DNA from: Eggerthellaceae bacterium
Lineage (GTDB): Bacteria > Actinomycetota > Coriobacteriia > Coriobacteriales > Eggerthellaceae
Assembly (NCBI GenBank): GCA_910575165.1
Contig: CAJTDS010000010.1
Location: 47,669-111,668, forward strand
Direction of reading: 5' to 3'
DNA: 64,000 nt
Under the pieces are notes generated by a model, which was not told the DNA's origin, did no database searches, and saw only the letters and a program-made list of their open reading frames with translations. The stretch's first letter is position 1, and each line of letters opens with the position of its first letter. Below, piece after piece: positions 45,677 through 55,458 of this stretch. Made by a program: the position numbers and the translations under genes.

Positions 45677-46171
45677 GGCGCGTTTCCTCCGGTTTGTATG
45701 CGTCAATACCATCTCAATTGCGATTCGTTTTATCAAGTTTTTGGCATCTGACGTGGCCGTTTGGTAACGGTTGTGCGTCAATGCCGCGAGCTTGCACTAT
45801 AGCATGGTATATGGCGATTTGCACAGAATGCCTCTTCGTTATACGGCAATCCGCCAGAGCAAGCCCACAAGTTATGGGGTTCGTTAACGAAATGCATCAA
45901 CATGTTGAGAGGATGAAAAGCTGTTCGCGACGAAACGAACACATCGCCGCCACAGGACGTCCACCTTTTCCCCTAACAACCAAGGTCAGGTTCGGCAAAC
46001 GAAAACCGCGGCAGCAGAAGGGAGGGCGGGGAGCATCGAGGGGCAGGGGGGGGGGAGGCGCAGAGGGCGAAGGAGGCAGGGAGCGTCGTGGAGCAAGGGC
46101 GAAGGGCGCAGGAAACGAAAGGGGCGAAGAGCGGCGGAAGGGACGGAGGCGCAGAGGAGCCGAACCGGGCG
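45677..46171. other. Intergenic region with a 150-base polypurine tract
   Basis: 495 bases. The left half carries the promoter region of the NlpC/P60 gene. From about 46014 to 46170 the plus strand is almost entirely purine, including a run of ten Gs at 46046-46055 and several GGG groups. No gene is supported in either direction. Confidence 0.6.
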
Positions 46172-46471
46172 TCAGACCCGCCCGCCGTCCGCGCGCAGCA
46201 CCTCCAGCGCCGCAGCGTAGCCGCCGGCCCCGTAGCCCAGGCACTTGGAGACCCGTGCGATGGTGGTGGCCGACGCCCCGGTCTCGGACTCGATGGCGGC
46301 GTAGGACTTGCCTTCGTCAAGCAGGCGCGCGACGGAAAGCCGCTGGGAGATCTCGCGGACCTCCCGCACGGTGAACAGGTCTTCCAGCAGCGCCCCCACC
46401 GCCTGGGGGCTGTCGAGAGCGGCCAGAACGGCGACCAGGTCTTCCGCATCCCGTGCAGGCTCAAACGCCAT
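46172..46471 (-). CDS. YerC/YecD-type TrpR-related DNA-binding protein
   Basis: 99 residues from the ATG at 46471 with GAAGGGAG upstream. A TrpR-fold HTH: FTVREVREISQRLSVARLL, then YAAIESETGASATTIARVSK. This is the YerC/YecD family (TIGR02531), of no firmly known target. It follows cimA by 49 bases on the same strand, so it may be in the isoleucine operon. Confidence 0.88.
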   Translation of the reverse strand: MAFEPARDAEDLVAVLAALDSPQAVGALLEDLFTVREVREISQRLSVARLLDEGKSYAAIESETGASATTIARVSKCLGYGAGGYAAALEVLRADGGRV

Positions 46472-46520
46472 GGAGCTCCCTTCTCGCCGCAGTGCCGAAC
46501 CGCTCGTCCGCCGAAGCGCG

Positions 46521-48110
46521 CTACAAGGGAACGACCCCGGCGCGCACAAGCCCGTATTCTATCGAATCGACCAGCGCGTTCCAAGAAGCCTCGATGATGT
46601 TCTCGGAAACGCCTACGGTGCCCCAGGTGCCCTCGTCGTCGGAAGTGGTGATGACCACCCGGGTGATGGCGTCGGTGCCGATGTTCTCGTCCAGGATGCG
46701 AACCTTGTAGTCCACCAGCTCCATGGTGGATAGCGTCGGGTAGAACGGCGTGATGGCCAGGCGCAGCGCGCTGTCCAGAGCGCCCACCGGGCCCACGCCC
46801 TCCCCCGTCGCCACCAGCCTGTGGCTGCCCACGTGCACCTTGATGGTGGCCTCGGACTGGGCGTCCTTGGCAAGGGCGCCGGAGTCCTCCCGGTCGTCGA
46901 CGATGACGCGGAAGCTCTCAAGCGTGAAGTGCGGCCGGTGCAGCCCCAGATGCCGCTGAAGCAGCAGCCCCAGCGAGCCGTCGGCAGTCTCGTAGCTGTA
47001 GCCGCGGGCCTCGCGGGCCTTGATGTCGTCCAAGATCTCCTGGTCCTTGCCCGGATGCGCGGCCAGGTCGACACCCAGCGTGGCCGCCTTGGCCGTAAGC
47101 GACGCCTTGCCCGCCAGCTCGCTCACCAGCATGCGGGCGGTGTTGCCCACCGACTCCGGCCGGGCGTGCTCGTAGGCCTCGGGGAACCGGGCAATGGCGC
47201 TCGCATGCAGCCCGCCCTTATGGGCGAAGGCCGACGAGCCGGTGTAGGGATGATGGGCCGAGACCGACACGTTGCAGCACTCGGCCACGAACTGGGACAC
47301 GCCGGTGAGCTCGCGAAGCGCATCGCCACCCACGCAATGGGCGCCCATCTTCAGCTCCAAATCGGCGATAACCGTGAGCAGATCGGTGTTGCCCACGCGC
47401 TCGCCGATACCGTTGACGGTACCCTGCACCTGCCGCACCCCCGCGCGCACCGCCGCCAGGGTGTTGGCCACGGCGCAGCCGGAGTCGTTGTGGCAGTGGA
47501 TGCCCAGCTGGGTGCTCGGCAGCTCCGCGGCCGCGGCAGCTACGATCTCCTGCACCTCGAAAGGCAAAGCGCCCCCGTTGGTCTCGCACAGATCCACCGA
47601 GTCGGCGCCCGCATCCGCCGCAGCGCGCACGCAGGCAAGAGCGTAGGCGGGGTTCGCCTTGTAGCCGTCGAAGAAATGCTCGGCGTCGAACACTACATAG
47701 CGGCCCTGCTCCTTCAGGTAGGCCACCGAATCCGCGATCATGCGCAGGTTCTCTTCCAGCGAGGTCTGCAGCGCGCGAGTCACCTGGGCGTCCCACGTCT
47801 TGCCCACTATGGTGACCACCGGAGCGCCGCTGCCCAGCAAATCGGCCAGCCCCTGGTCTTCCCGGGCCGCAACGCCCTTCTTGCAGGTGGAACCGAAGGC
47901 GGCAATGCGCGCATGGCGAAGCGGCAGGGTGCGCACGCGCTCGAAGAAAGCGATGTCCTTCGGGTTCGAAGCGGGAAAGCCCCCTTCCACGATGTCGATG
48001 CCGAAAGCGTCCAACCGCTCGACGATGCGCAGCTTGTCCTCTAGGGAAAGGGTGATTCCCTCGCACTGCTCGCCGTCGCGCAGGGTGCAGTCGTAGGTGG
48101 TCACATGCAT
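46521..48110 (-). CDS. cimA: (R)-citramalate synthase
   Basis: 529 residues. Condenses pyruvate and acetyl-CoA to citramalate, the threonine-independent entry to isoleucine. The HMGL-like barrel has [20 protein letters not shown] at 9-28, [10 protein letters not shown] and [13 protein letters not shown]. The C-terminal regulatory domain (LeuA dimer type) follows from about residue 400. The length and the split from the alpha-isopropylmalate synthases fit the CimA (TIGR00977) form. It lies 10 bases after ilvE. Confidence 0.92.
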   Translation of the reverse strand: MHVTTYDCTLRDGEQCEGITLSLEDKLRIVERLDAFGIDIVEGGFPASNPKDIAFFERVRTLPLRHARIAAFGSTCKKGVAAREDQGLADLLGSGAPVVTIVGKTWDAQVTRALQTSLEENLRMIADSVAYLKEQGRYVVFDAEHFFDGYKANPAYALACVRAAADAGADSVDLCETNGGALPFEVQEIVAAAAAELPSTQLGIHCHNDSGCAVANTLAAVRAGVRQVQGTVNGIGERVGNTDLLTVIADLELKMGAHCVGGDALRELTGVSQFVAECCNVSVSAHHPYTGSSAFAHKGGLHASAIARFPEAYEHARPESVGNTARMLVSELAGKASLTAKAATLGVDLAAHPGKDQEILDDIKAREARGYSYETADGSLGLLLQRHLGLHRPHFTLESFRVIVDDREDSGALAKDAQSEATIKVHVGSHRLVATGEGVGPVGALDSALRLAITPFYPTLSTMELVDYKVRILDENIGTDAITRVVITTSDDEGTWGTVGVSENIIEASWNALVDSIEYGLVRAGVVPL

Positions 48111-48120
48111 GGTTTCAACC

Positions 48121-49047
48121 TTACTCGACGGGATACAGCCAGTCGGCGTACTCGGGGATCTTGCCCTGCACCAGGTCGAAGAAGCGCTCCTGCAGCGCGC
48201 GGGTGACAGGTCCCGGCTTGCCCACCACGCGCCCGTCCACGCTGCCGATGGGCGTGAGCTCGGCGGCCGAACCGGTCATGAACACCTCGTCGGCGATGTA
48301 GAGGTCGCTGCGGGTAAGGCTCTCCTCCAACGCGGGAATCTCCAAGTCGTCGGCAAGGTTGAGCACCGTATCGCGCGTGATGCCTTCCAACAGGCCGTCG
48401 GACAGCGGCGGCGTGGACAGGATGCCCTCGCGCACCACGAACAGGTTCTCGCCGGTGCCCTCGCACACAAGCCCCGCCTCGTTGAGCATGATGGCCTCAG
48501 CGTATCCGTGCTCCTTGGCCTCCATCTTGGCCAGGATGGAGTTCATGTACGAGGCTGTGGACTTCATCGAGGGAGGGATGGCGTTGTTGGAGCGCTGCCG
48601 CCAGCTGGACACGCCCACCGCCACGCCGTTTTCCAGCGCGTCGGGGCCCAGGTAGGCATCCCACGGCCAGCAGGCGATGACCACGTCCACGTCCGAACCT
48701 GTGGGATCGACCCCCATCACGCCGTAGCCGCGGTACACGAGCGGGCGGATGTAGCAGGCGGGCAGCTTGTTCGCCTTGATGAGCTCCACCGTGGCCTCGC
48801 ACAGCTCGTCGACCGAATAGGTGAGCTCGATGCCGGCGATCTTGCAGCTACGGTGCAGGCGCTCCATATGGTCGCGCAGGCGGAAGACGCAGCTCTCCCC
48901 CGTCTCCTGGTTGCAGTAGCAGCGTATTCCCTCGAAAACACCCGACCCGTAGTGAAGCGAGTGAGACAGCACGTGGGTGGTCGCCTCCGCCCAGGGCACG
49001 AGCGTCCCGTTCTTCCAAATGTAGTCGACTGCGGTGATTCCGGCCAT
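48121..49047 (-). CDS. ilvE: Branched-chain amino acid aminotransferase
   Basis: 308 residues from the ATG at 49047 with GAAGGGAAGG upstream. PLP fold-type IV enzyme; Lys162 in PPSMKSTASYMNS is the probable PLP lysine. HYGSGVFEGIRCY and EGTGENLFVVREG are family signatures. It makes Val, Leu and Ile from keto acids and is the first gene of ilvE-cimA-yerC, consistent with isoleucine synthesis. Confidence 0.94.
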   Translation of the reverse strand: MAGITAVDYIWKNGTLVPWAEATTHVLSHSLHYGSGVFEGIRCYCNQETGESCVFRLRDHMERLHRSCKIAGIELTYSVDELCEATVELIKANKLPACYIRPLVYRGYGVMGVDPTGSDVDVVIACWPWDAYLGPDALENGVAVGVSSWRQRSNNAIPPSMKSTASYMNSILAKMEAKEHGYAEAIMLNEAGLVCEGTGENLFVVREGILSTPPLSDGLLEGITRDTVLNLADDLEIPALEESLTRSDLYIADEVFMTGSAAELTPIGSVDGRVVGKPGPVTRALQERFFDLVQGKIPEYADWLYPVE

Positions 49048-49369
49048 GGCCTTCCCTTCTCGACAAGCGATAAATGCGTGTTTGCGCATTGTACGCCAGA
49101 AAGCCGCCGACGAAAGGCACTCCCTGGCGAAGGGACGCCGCTTCACCCCGAAGAGCACGCTGGATCGCGCGCCTTCCGCTTGCAGGAATCCGAGGGCACG
49201 GCCCCTTCGGTGTACTACCTGCGCTAAACGGTTCCGCTTCCGGCGAGCGCGTCGTCTCTCTGCCGCCCCCTCAGGAGAGCGCGGCCGCTCGTTGGGTCGA
49301 ACAGCAAGCGGCGGCTCCGTGTAATGCGGGCCGCCGCTTTCGTTTGCCTTGGATGCCTTGGGGTGCGGG
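49048..49369. other. Intergenic region, with hairpin at its right end
   Basis: 322 bases. The left part would hold the ilvE promoter. A plus-strand frame ending at 49227 has no start and no recognisable family; not called. Confidence 0.5.
49306..49339. terminator. Hairpin after the carbohydrate-binding gene
   Basis: Perfect 10-base arms AAGCGGCGGC / GCCGCCGCTT around 14 bases. The plus strand continues TCGTTTGCC; on minus the T tract is weak. Confidence 0.45.
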
Positions 49370-51418
49370 CTAGAAGCGCCCCATTCCGCCACCCTTGCCG
49401 CCCATGCCGCCCATGGCTCCCATGCCGGCAGCGGAGGCGTCGGTTCCGGCAGTCACCGCGGTTGCAGCGCCGCCCACCACCACCTGGTAGCCCTGCCCCG
49501 ACACCATGCCGTCGCAGGAGGCCAGCACGCCCGTGAAGCGTTGGCCAGCGCTCATGGAGGCAATCGCCGTACCGTCGGCATCGGTCAGCTGCACGGTATC
49601 GCCGGCGTTGCCAGACACCTGGGCCGACACGAAGGGCTGGGGCGACTGGTCAAGTCCCGCGGTATTGCCCACCGACCCCAAAAGTATGAAGGTGCCGCCG
49701 TTGATCACGGCCGACAGGTCGTAGTCGAGCGACCCGTCCATGCCGCCGCTCGGGCCGCTGCCCAGCACCAGGCCGCCGTTGATCTCCACGTTGCCGTTGC
49801 TGTCCAGGCCGTCGCTTCCGGCGTTGAACACGATGGTTCCTCTGTTGATCTGGATCAGGCAGTCGGAGCTGCTCTGGGCCATGCTGCCGCCCGTGCCTCC
49901 CATACCGCCCTTGCCGCCGAAGTCGCGCGCCTGGCCCTCGTCCGACCAATCGCCCGGCGTTTCGCCGTCGGACATCTGGCCTCGGCCGCCGCGGTCTTCA
50001 GGCAGCTGGGACGAATCGAAATCGCCTATGCCCTCGGGCATCTGCCGCCCTTCGGCCCCGTTGGCTCCCTCGGGCATCTGGCGGCCGTCGAAGCCTTCCG
50101 GACCGCCCGCGCCCTCGCCCATCTGGCTGGGCTCGCCGGGCTTCTGGGCAGTTCCCGCCGCAGCAGCCGCCTCATCGCCGCTGGTCAAGTCGGCCACAGC
50201 CGCATTGAGTGCGTCATCGCTTGCCTCCACGGCGATGTCGCCGCCGTTCACGATGACTTCCTGGGCCTCCAGGCCCTCGGCGCAGGACTGAATGTCGATG
50301 ACACCGTCGTCCACCACAAGCCGCGTCTCCCCGTGGATGCCGTCGTCGCCGGCGTTGATGGTCATCTCGCCGCCCGCGACCAGCACCTCCAGGTTGGAGT
50401 GCACCGCGTCATCGGCCGAGACGATGTCCAGCTTGCCGCCGGCTATGCGGGCGTAGAACTCCGCTTTGACGCCCTTGTCACCCGCATTCACCGTGATGGT
50501 GCCACCGTCGATGCTCACGAAGCCGCGGGTGGCGTCGGAGTCGTTGTTCGACTTGATGCCGTCGCCGCCGGCCGTCACCGTGATGGTGCCGTCGGCGATC
50601 TTCACGCAGTCCTTGCCGCGAAGCGCGTCGTTCACCGCGTTGACGTTGATGGTGCCGCCGGTGATGACCAGGTCGTCCTTGGAGACGATACCGTTTTCGT
50701 AGGCGCCTTCCACCGTCAGCGATCCCGTGCCGTTGATGGTGAGGTCGTCCTTGCTGAACAGCGCACCGTAGGGCTCGTCCTCGGCATCGGCCGCGTAGGT
50801 TGCGCCATCTGCCAGCGCGTTTTCGGAGCCGTCGGCCAAGGTGACGAAGCACTTGTCGGCGCTCTTCACGTAGAAGGCCGGCCCGTTGGAGCACGTGACG
50901 TCCACGCCGTCGAAGACCACCTGCACCTTCGCGGTGTCGGGAGCGTCCACCACCACATGCCCGTCGCTCAGGCTGCCGCCCAGCACGTAGGTCCCCTCTT
51001 CCGAGATGGTGACCACGGTGCCGTCGGCCGCAGCGCCCGCGCCCTCGACGCTGCACCCGTTGTCGGCCAGCACCACCTTGGTGGCAGAGGCCGCATCGTA
51101 GCTGGCATCAGGGTCGCGCTTCGAGTACTCCAGATCGAGCGCGCTCGCGTCGAAGGTTGCCGCCACCTCGGCGAACGTCTGCGCCGCCGAACCGCTCGCC
51201 GATCCGCTGGCAACACCGCCGTCCGTACCGATCGCGCTCGCCGCGCCGCCTTCGGACCCGGCAGCGCCTTCCTGCTGGGAGTCCTGCGCAGGCTCGGCCT
51301 GGCTACCGTTGCTGCACCCGCCCAGCGTCAGGGCGCCAGCCCCCAGAGAAGCCGCTACGGCCAGGGCCAGGGCGCCGTTCAGGAACGTCCGCCGCCCCTG
51401 TATGTTCATGTTCCTCAT
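49370..51418 (-). CDS. Carbohydrate-binding (Cthe_2159-type) lipoprotein
   Basis: 682 residues; ATG at 51418 with AAAGGA upstream. The signal GRRTFLNGALALAVAASLG suggests Tat export and ends in the lipobox GGC. Residues 160-400 are a right-handed beta-helix type repeat: VDGGTITVNAGDKGVKAEFY, VAGGEMTINAGDDGIHGETR and VNGGDIAVEASDDALN, typical of the carbohydrate-binding domain-containing family PF14262. A Gly/Pro/Met-rich linker (about 430-520) separates a final repeat. It is third in an operon with the DUF4956 and VTC genes. Confidence 0.82.
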   Translation of the reverse strand: MRNMNIQGRRTFLNGALALAVAASLGAGALTLGGCSNGSQAEPAQDSQQEGAAGSEGGAASAIGTDGGVASGSASGSAAQTFAEVAATFDASALDLEYSKRDPDASYDAASATKVVLADNGCSVEGAGAAADGTVVTISEEGTYVLGGSLSDGHVVVDAPDTAKVQVVFDGVDVTCSNGPAFYVKSADKCFVTLADGSENALADGATYAADAEDEPYGALFSKDDLTINGTGSLTVEGAYENGIVSKDDLVITGGTINVNAVNDALRGKDCVKIADGTITVTAGGDGIKSNNDSDATRGFVSIDGGTITVNAGDKGVKAEFYARIAGGKLDIVSADDAVHSNLEVLVAGGEMTINAGDDGIHGETRLVVDDGVIDIQSCAEGLEAQEVIVNGGDIAVEASDDALNAAVADLTSGDEAAAAAGTAQKPGEPSQMGEGAGGPEGFDGRQMPEGANGAEGRQMPEGIGDFDSSQLPEDRGGRGQMSDGETPGDWSDEGQARDFGGKGGMGGTGGSMAQSSSDCLIQINRGTIVFNAGSDGLDSNGNVEINGGLVLGSGPSGGMDGSLDYDLSAVINGGTFILLGSVGNTAGLDQSPQPFVSAQVSGNAGDTVQLTDADGTAIASMSAGQRFTGVLASCDGMVSGQGYQVVVGGAATAVTAGTDASAAGMGAMGGMGGKGGGMGRF

Positions 51419-51452
51419 CGAAGTCCTTTCGTCGAAAACAAAGGCCGAAGCG

Positions 51453-52145
51453 CTACAGCGTCTCGCGGGTCACCGCGCGGCCGAGGGATACCTTGCAGTT
51501 GCCGTTGAGGCACCGCACGTCGTCTATCAGGGCCTTCTCCATGCCCGGCTGCCTCATGCACACCAGGTACTCAAGCTGGAAGAGGCTTCCCATGTTGGTG
51601 GTGCGCACCTCCACGAGCTCGGCGGAGGAGGTATAGCTCGCCAGCGTCTCGTCGAACACGCCGTCGAAGTCCAGATCCTCGGGGATGGTGATCTTGAGCG
51701 ACTTCTGGGGCTGGCGGGGCTTGCCGAAGGGCGACAGCACGTAGGCCACGTTCACGATGGCCACGATGACCGTGAAGATGGCCGCCAGCGTGAGAAACCC
51801 CATGCCCGTGGCCAAGCCGATGGCCATGGCCAGGAACACGCTGCCGATGTCCTTGGCCGATCCGGGGATGGAGCGGAAGCGCACCAGGTTGAACACGCCC
51901 ATGACGGCGATGCCGGCGCCCAGGTTGCCGTTGACCAGCGTGATGACCATCTGCACGATCAGCGGCAGCAGCGCCAGCGTCACCACGAAGTTCTTCGAGT
52001 AGGCATGACGGAACATGTACACGCAGGCCACCGCCAGGCCCAGCACGATGGAGGCGACGCTGCACAGCAGGAATTCAACCGTGGTCACGCTGCCGATCAT
52101 CGATTCGGCGGCGCCGTAGACGGAGGCGAATCCGAGGTCTTGCAT
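51453..52145 (-). CDS. DUF4956 membrane protein
   Basis: 230 residues; four or five N-terminal membrane segments, then a cytoplasmic domain of about 80 residues. The family signature GVFNLVRFRSIPGSAKDIG (about residues 83-101) is clear. DUF4956 proteins are regularly encoded beside VTC-domain proteins, as here. ATG at 52145 with AAAGGA upstream. Likely partner in polyphosphate or envelope function. Confidence 0.87.
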   Translation of the reverse strand: MQDLGFASVYGAAESMIGSVTTVEFLLCSVASIVLGLAVACVYMFRHAYSKNFVVTLALLPLIVQMVITLVNGNLGAGIAVMGVFNLVRFRSIPGSAKDIGSVFLAMAIGLATGMGFLTLAAIFTVIVAIVNVAYVLSPFGKPRQPQKSLKITIPEDLDFDGVFDETLASYTSSAELVEVRTTNMGSLFQLEYLVCMRQPGMEKALIDDVRCLNGNCKVSLGRAVTRETL

Positions 52146-52236
52146 GGGAGGGTCCTTTCAGTCAATCAATCGGTCGGTCAAACGGTTGCAGAGCCGTCCG
52201 CCGCGCAGCGGCTCGGCGCCGAGCGTCTTGCCCCCT

Positions 52237-52995
52237 TTAAGCGCACAAGCGCTCGCGCTCCTGTTCCAAGGTGTAGGCGCTGCCGTACTTGGAAAACGAC
52301 GAGGGCACGCACCCCAGCCCGGAGAGCAGCTTGGCCAGCCACAGGGGGAAGGGCCCGGGAACCTTCACCTCCGCAATCACCTGGTTGCGCGGCAGGGCGA
52401 ACCCGCTGCCGCCCGTCACCAGGTCCCGGTAGCTCACGTCCACGTCGAAGGTCACGCGTACGCCTTCGGCCTCGGGCGCTTCAGGCAGCGGCGCCCAGGC
52501 GGTGCGGCTGCAGCTGATGAGCATCGAAGGCACCAAGGCGCCCGTACGCGCCCGGAAGCCCTCAATCTCGCGTATGACCTGTCGGTTGCGCCAGGTCAGG
52601 TCCTCGCCGGAATCGCCCTCGGTCGCCGAGGCGTCGAAGTCGAAGGCTCCCCCGTCCAGAAACGCCCGGGCACGTCCCAAAGAACAGCCCACGCGCCGCT
52701 TGTACACAATGCCCTTGAACTTCTTCTTCAGCTCGATGAAGGCCGGCGTCTCCCGGCAGCATGCGATGCCACCGTACCAGCGCACCCTCAGCTTCTCCTT
52801 GTAGACGGGCTTGTCCAGCGACCGCTCGATGAGAGCCCGCTCGGGGGTGTCGTAGTACAGGCTCGTCACCTGGGTCGTGCCGTAGGCATCGGGAGCCATG
52901 CGGCCCGCCAGGGCATCCTGCATCCGCCGCGCCTGCTCGACGCTCAGCCGGCACTTCACTTCCTTGCGCTCGAAGACGTCGTTGCAACCCGCCAT
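52237..52995 (-). CDS. VTC domain polyphosphate polymerase
   Basis: 252 residues from the ATG at 52995 with GCGAGGG upstream; longer open frames upstream lack family sequence. The VTC fold (PF09359): FERKEVKCRLSVEQARRM, TSLYYDTPERALIERS, a basic KEKLRVRWYG strand and ELKKKFKGIVYKRRV give the basic tunnel residues expected. Eukaryotic Vtc4 makes polyphosphate from ATP at the membrane. Here there is no SPX domain. First of the VTC-DUF4956-carbohydrate-binding operon. Confidence 0.87.
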   Translation of the reverse strand: MAGCNDVFERKEVKCRLSVEQARRMQDALAGRMAPDAYGTTQVTSLYYDTPERALIERSLDKPVYKEKLRVRWYGGIACCRETPAFIELKKKFKGIVYKRRVGCSLGRARAFLDGGAFDFDASATEGDSGEDLTWRNRQVIREIEGFRARTGALVPSMLISCSRTAWAPLPEAPEAEGVRVTFDVDVSYRDLVTGGSGFALPRNQVIAEVKVPGPFPLWLAKLLSGLGCVPSSFSKYGSAYTLEQERERLCA

Positions 52996-53157
52996 CAAAC
53001 CCTCGCATTCCGCATCTCTTCTTCCACGCTCCCGCCAAAGGGCAGCTCGCGATCCGCTGCGGGACGCAGTCGCCCCTCGCGGCAGGGTGCATGGTACGAG
53101 CCTTCCCTGAAACCCCCCTGAAAGGCCAAGCCGGCAACGGCGCCGCACCGCAAGGGA

Positions 53158-53219
53158 AAGCGCGCATACCGGGCGCTTTCGCGCGAAAAAACATACGAAC
53201 GTGCCCGGTATGCGCGCTT
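53158..53219. repeat. Hairpin with perfect 17-base arms
   Basis: Arms AAGCGCGCATACCGGGC (53158-53174) and GCCCGGTATGCGCGCTT (53203-53219) around a 28-base loop that contains CGCGCG and a run of six As. Confidence 0.65.
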
Positions 53220-53287
53220 CGCTCGCACCGCTTCGCCGAAAATGCCGCGATGCCCCCACGAGCGAAGACCGGAATCTCGTCAGATTG

Positions 53288-53319
53288 TTTCAGCTCCCTT
53301 TCAGCGTTGCAACTACAAT
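53288..53319 (+). promoter_or_regulatory. Direct repeats and -10 element of the response regulator operon
   Basis: TTTCAGC occurs at 53288-53294 and 53299-53305, 11 bases apart, the spacing typical of OmpR/PhoB-type half sites. TACAAT at 53314-53319 is the probable -10. Autoregulation is inferred. Confidence 0.5.
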
Positions 53320-53351
53320 AGGCGTAGTCCGTCGCTTAGGAAGGAGCGGGC

Positions 53352-54057
<706 letters not shown>

Positions 54058-54065
<8 letters not shown>

Positions 54066-55347
54066 GAAGCTACGCGTCAAGCTGGTATCCCTGATCATGG
54101 GGGTGGTCACCCTCATCCTGGCGGTGGTTTTCACCGCCATCTGCCTCCTGGACTACCAACAGGACATCGCCGACGTGGAAAGCGCCCTGCAGTCCTCGCT
54201 CGTCCACGCCGACGGGTTCGCGCGAGACCACTACGGGTTCGAAGGCGCGGAACCCCGAGCCATGCCCCCGGAAATCGGCGGACGACGCGACAAGGGGCCC
54301 CTCATCCCCGTGGCCGTCTACGCGGTCCTCCCCGACGAAACCGCCGAAGCCGTCCCCACCCGCATGACCGCGTCCCTTTCCGAGGAGACACTCTCACAGG
54401 CCGTCCGCGAAACCACCGACCAGCCCGACGGCTTCGGGCACCTGAGCGCCCTGGGGCTCTACTTCGAGAAACGTACCGCCGGCGACGTATCGTTCATCGC
54501 CTTCGCCGACGGGTCGGCCGCCAACGGCTGGCGCCAGCTAGCGCTCATGCTCGCCGGGGCGGCCCTGCTGCTGTTAGGCGCGGTCTTCGTCGTCAGCCTG
54601 CTGTTCAGTCGCTGGGCCCTTCGCCCGGTCGAGGAAGCATGGCAGCGTCAGCGGCAGTTCGTCTCCGACGCTTCCCACGACCTGCGCACGCCCATCACGG
54701 TCATCCTGGCCAACAACTCCATCCTACTGGACCATCAGGACCAGTCCGTGGAAAGCCAGCGCCAGTGGGTCCAGAGCACCCAGCACGAGGCCCTTCAGAT
54801 GCAGGGGCTCGTAGAGGACCTGCTGCTTCTGGCGAAGATGGACGAGAGCGCCGCATCGGGGCAGGACGGCGCCGGCGCGCTCGCGGAGGACGTCGACCTG
54901 TCCACCTTGGTGGAAGGGGAGCTGCTCCAGTTCGAATCCATCGCCTTCGACCGGGGGGTGGGCATCGAAGAGAGCGTCGAGGAGGGCATCCTGGTCAAGG
55001 GCGACCGCGCCCGGCTGGCACGGCTCGTGAGCACCCTGGTGGACAACGCCTGCAAGTATGCCGAACCGTCGTCGAGCATCGCCGTATCCCTGGCCGCGAA
55101 AGGGCGCACAGCCCAGCTTGCCGTCCGCAACGACGGCCAGATCGCGCAGGAGGACCTCCCCCACCTGTTCGACCGGTTCTACCGGGCCGACAAGGCGCGC
55201 ACCGGAAGCGAGGGCGGCCACGGCTTGGGCCTGGCCATCGCCCAGGCCATCGCGCGGGAGCACGGCGGGTCGATCGAGGTGGCAAGCTCGGCGGACGCGG
55301 GCACCACGTTCACCGTGCAACTGCCCTTCGACCAAGCCGTCCGCTAG
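54058..55347 (+). CDS. Sensor histidine kinase
   Basis: 429 residues from the ATG at 54058. Two membrane helices (about 10-30 and 160-182) bracket an extracytoplasmic sensor domain of about 130 residues that has no recognised family. His207 in SDASHDLRTP is the phosphorylation site; the N box VDNACKYA and GLGLAIAQAIAREHG complete the ATPase domain. Cognate partner of the overlapping response regulator. The signal sensed is unknown. Confidence 0.93.
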
Positions 55348-55458
55348 CGGCAGGCAACCCGCCCGGCACCGGGAAACAGTGGCCTTACCGTTGCACGGCC
55401 CAAACGCTCGCAACGCAGCCCGTTCGCTACAATACTCCGAAAGCGAAAGGAGCGAGCC

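Larger units (their letters stand above)
52996..53351. other. Divergent region between VTC operon and two-component genes
   Basis: 356 bases, holding a large hairpin (53158-53219), response-regulator type repeats and a -10 element, each listed separately. No gene is supported. Confidence 0.55.

Noticed and set aside
48097..49227. Plus-strand frame ending in a short ORF at 49227
   Set aside because: Most of it is antisense to ilvE; the last 60 codons have no start or family and are not called.
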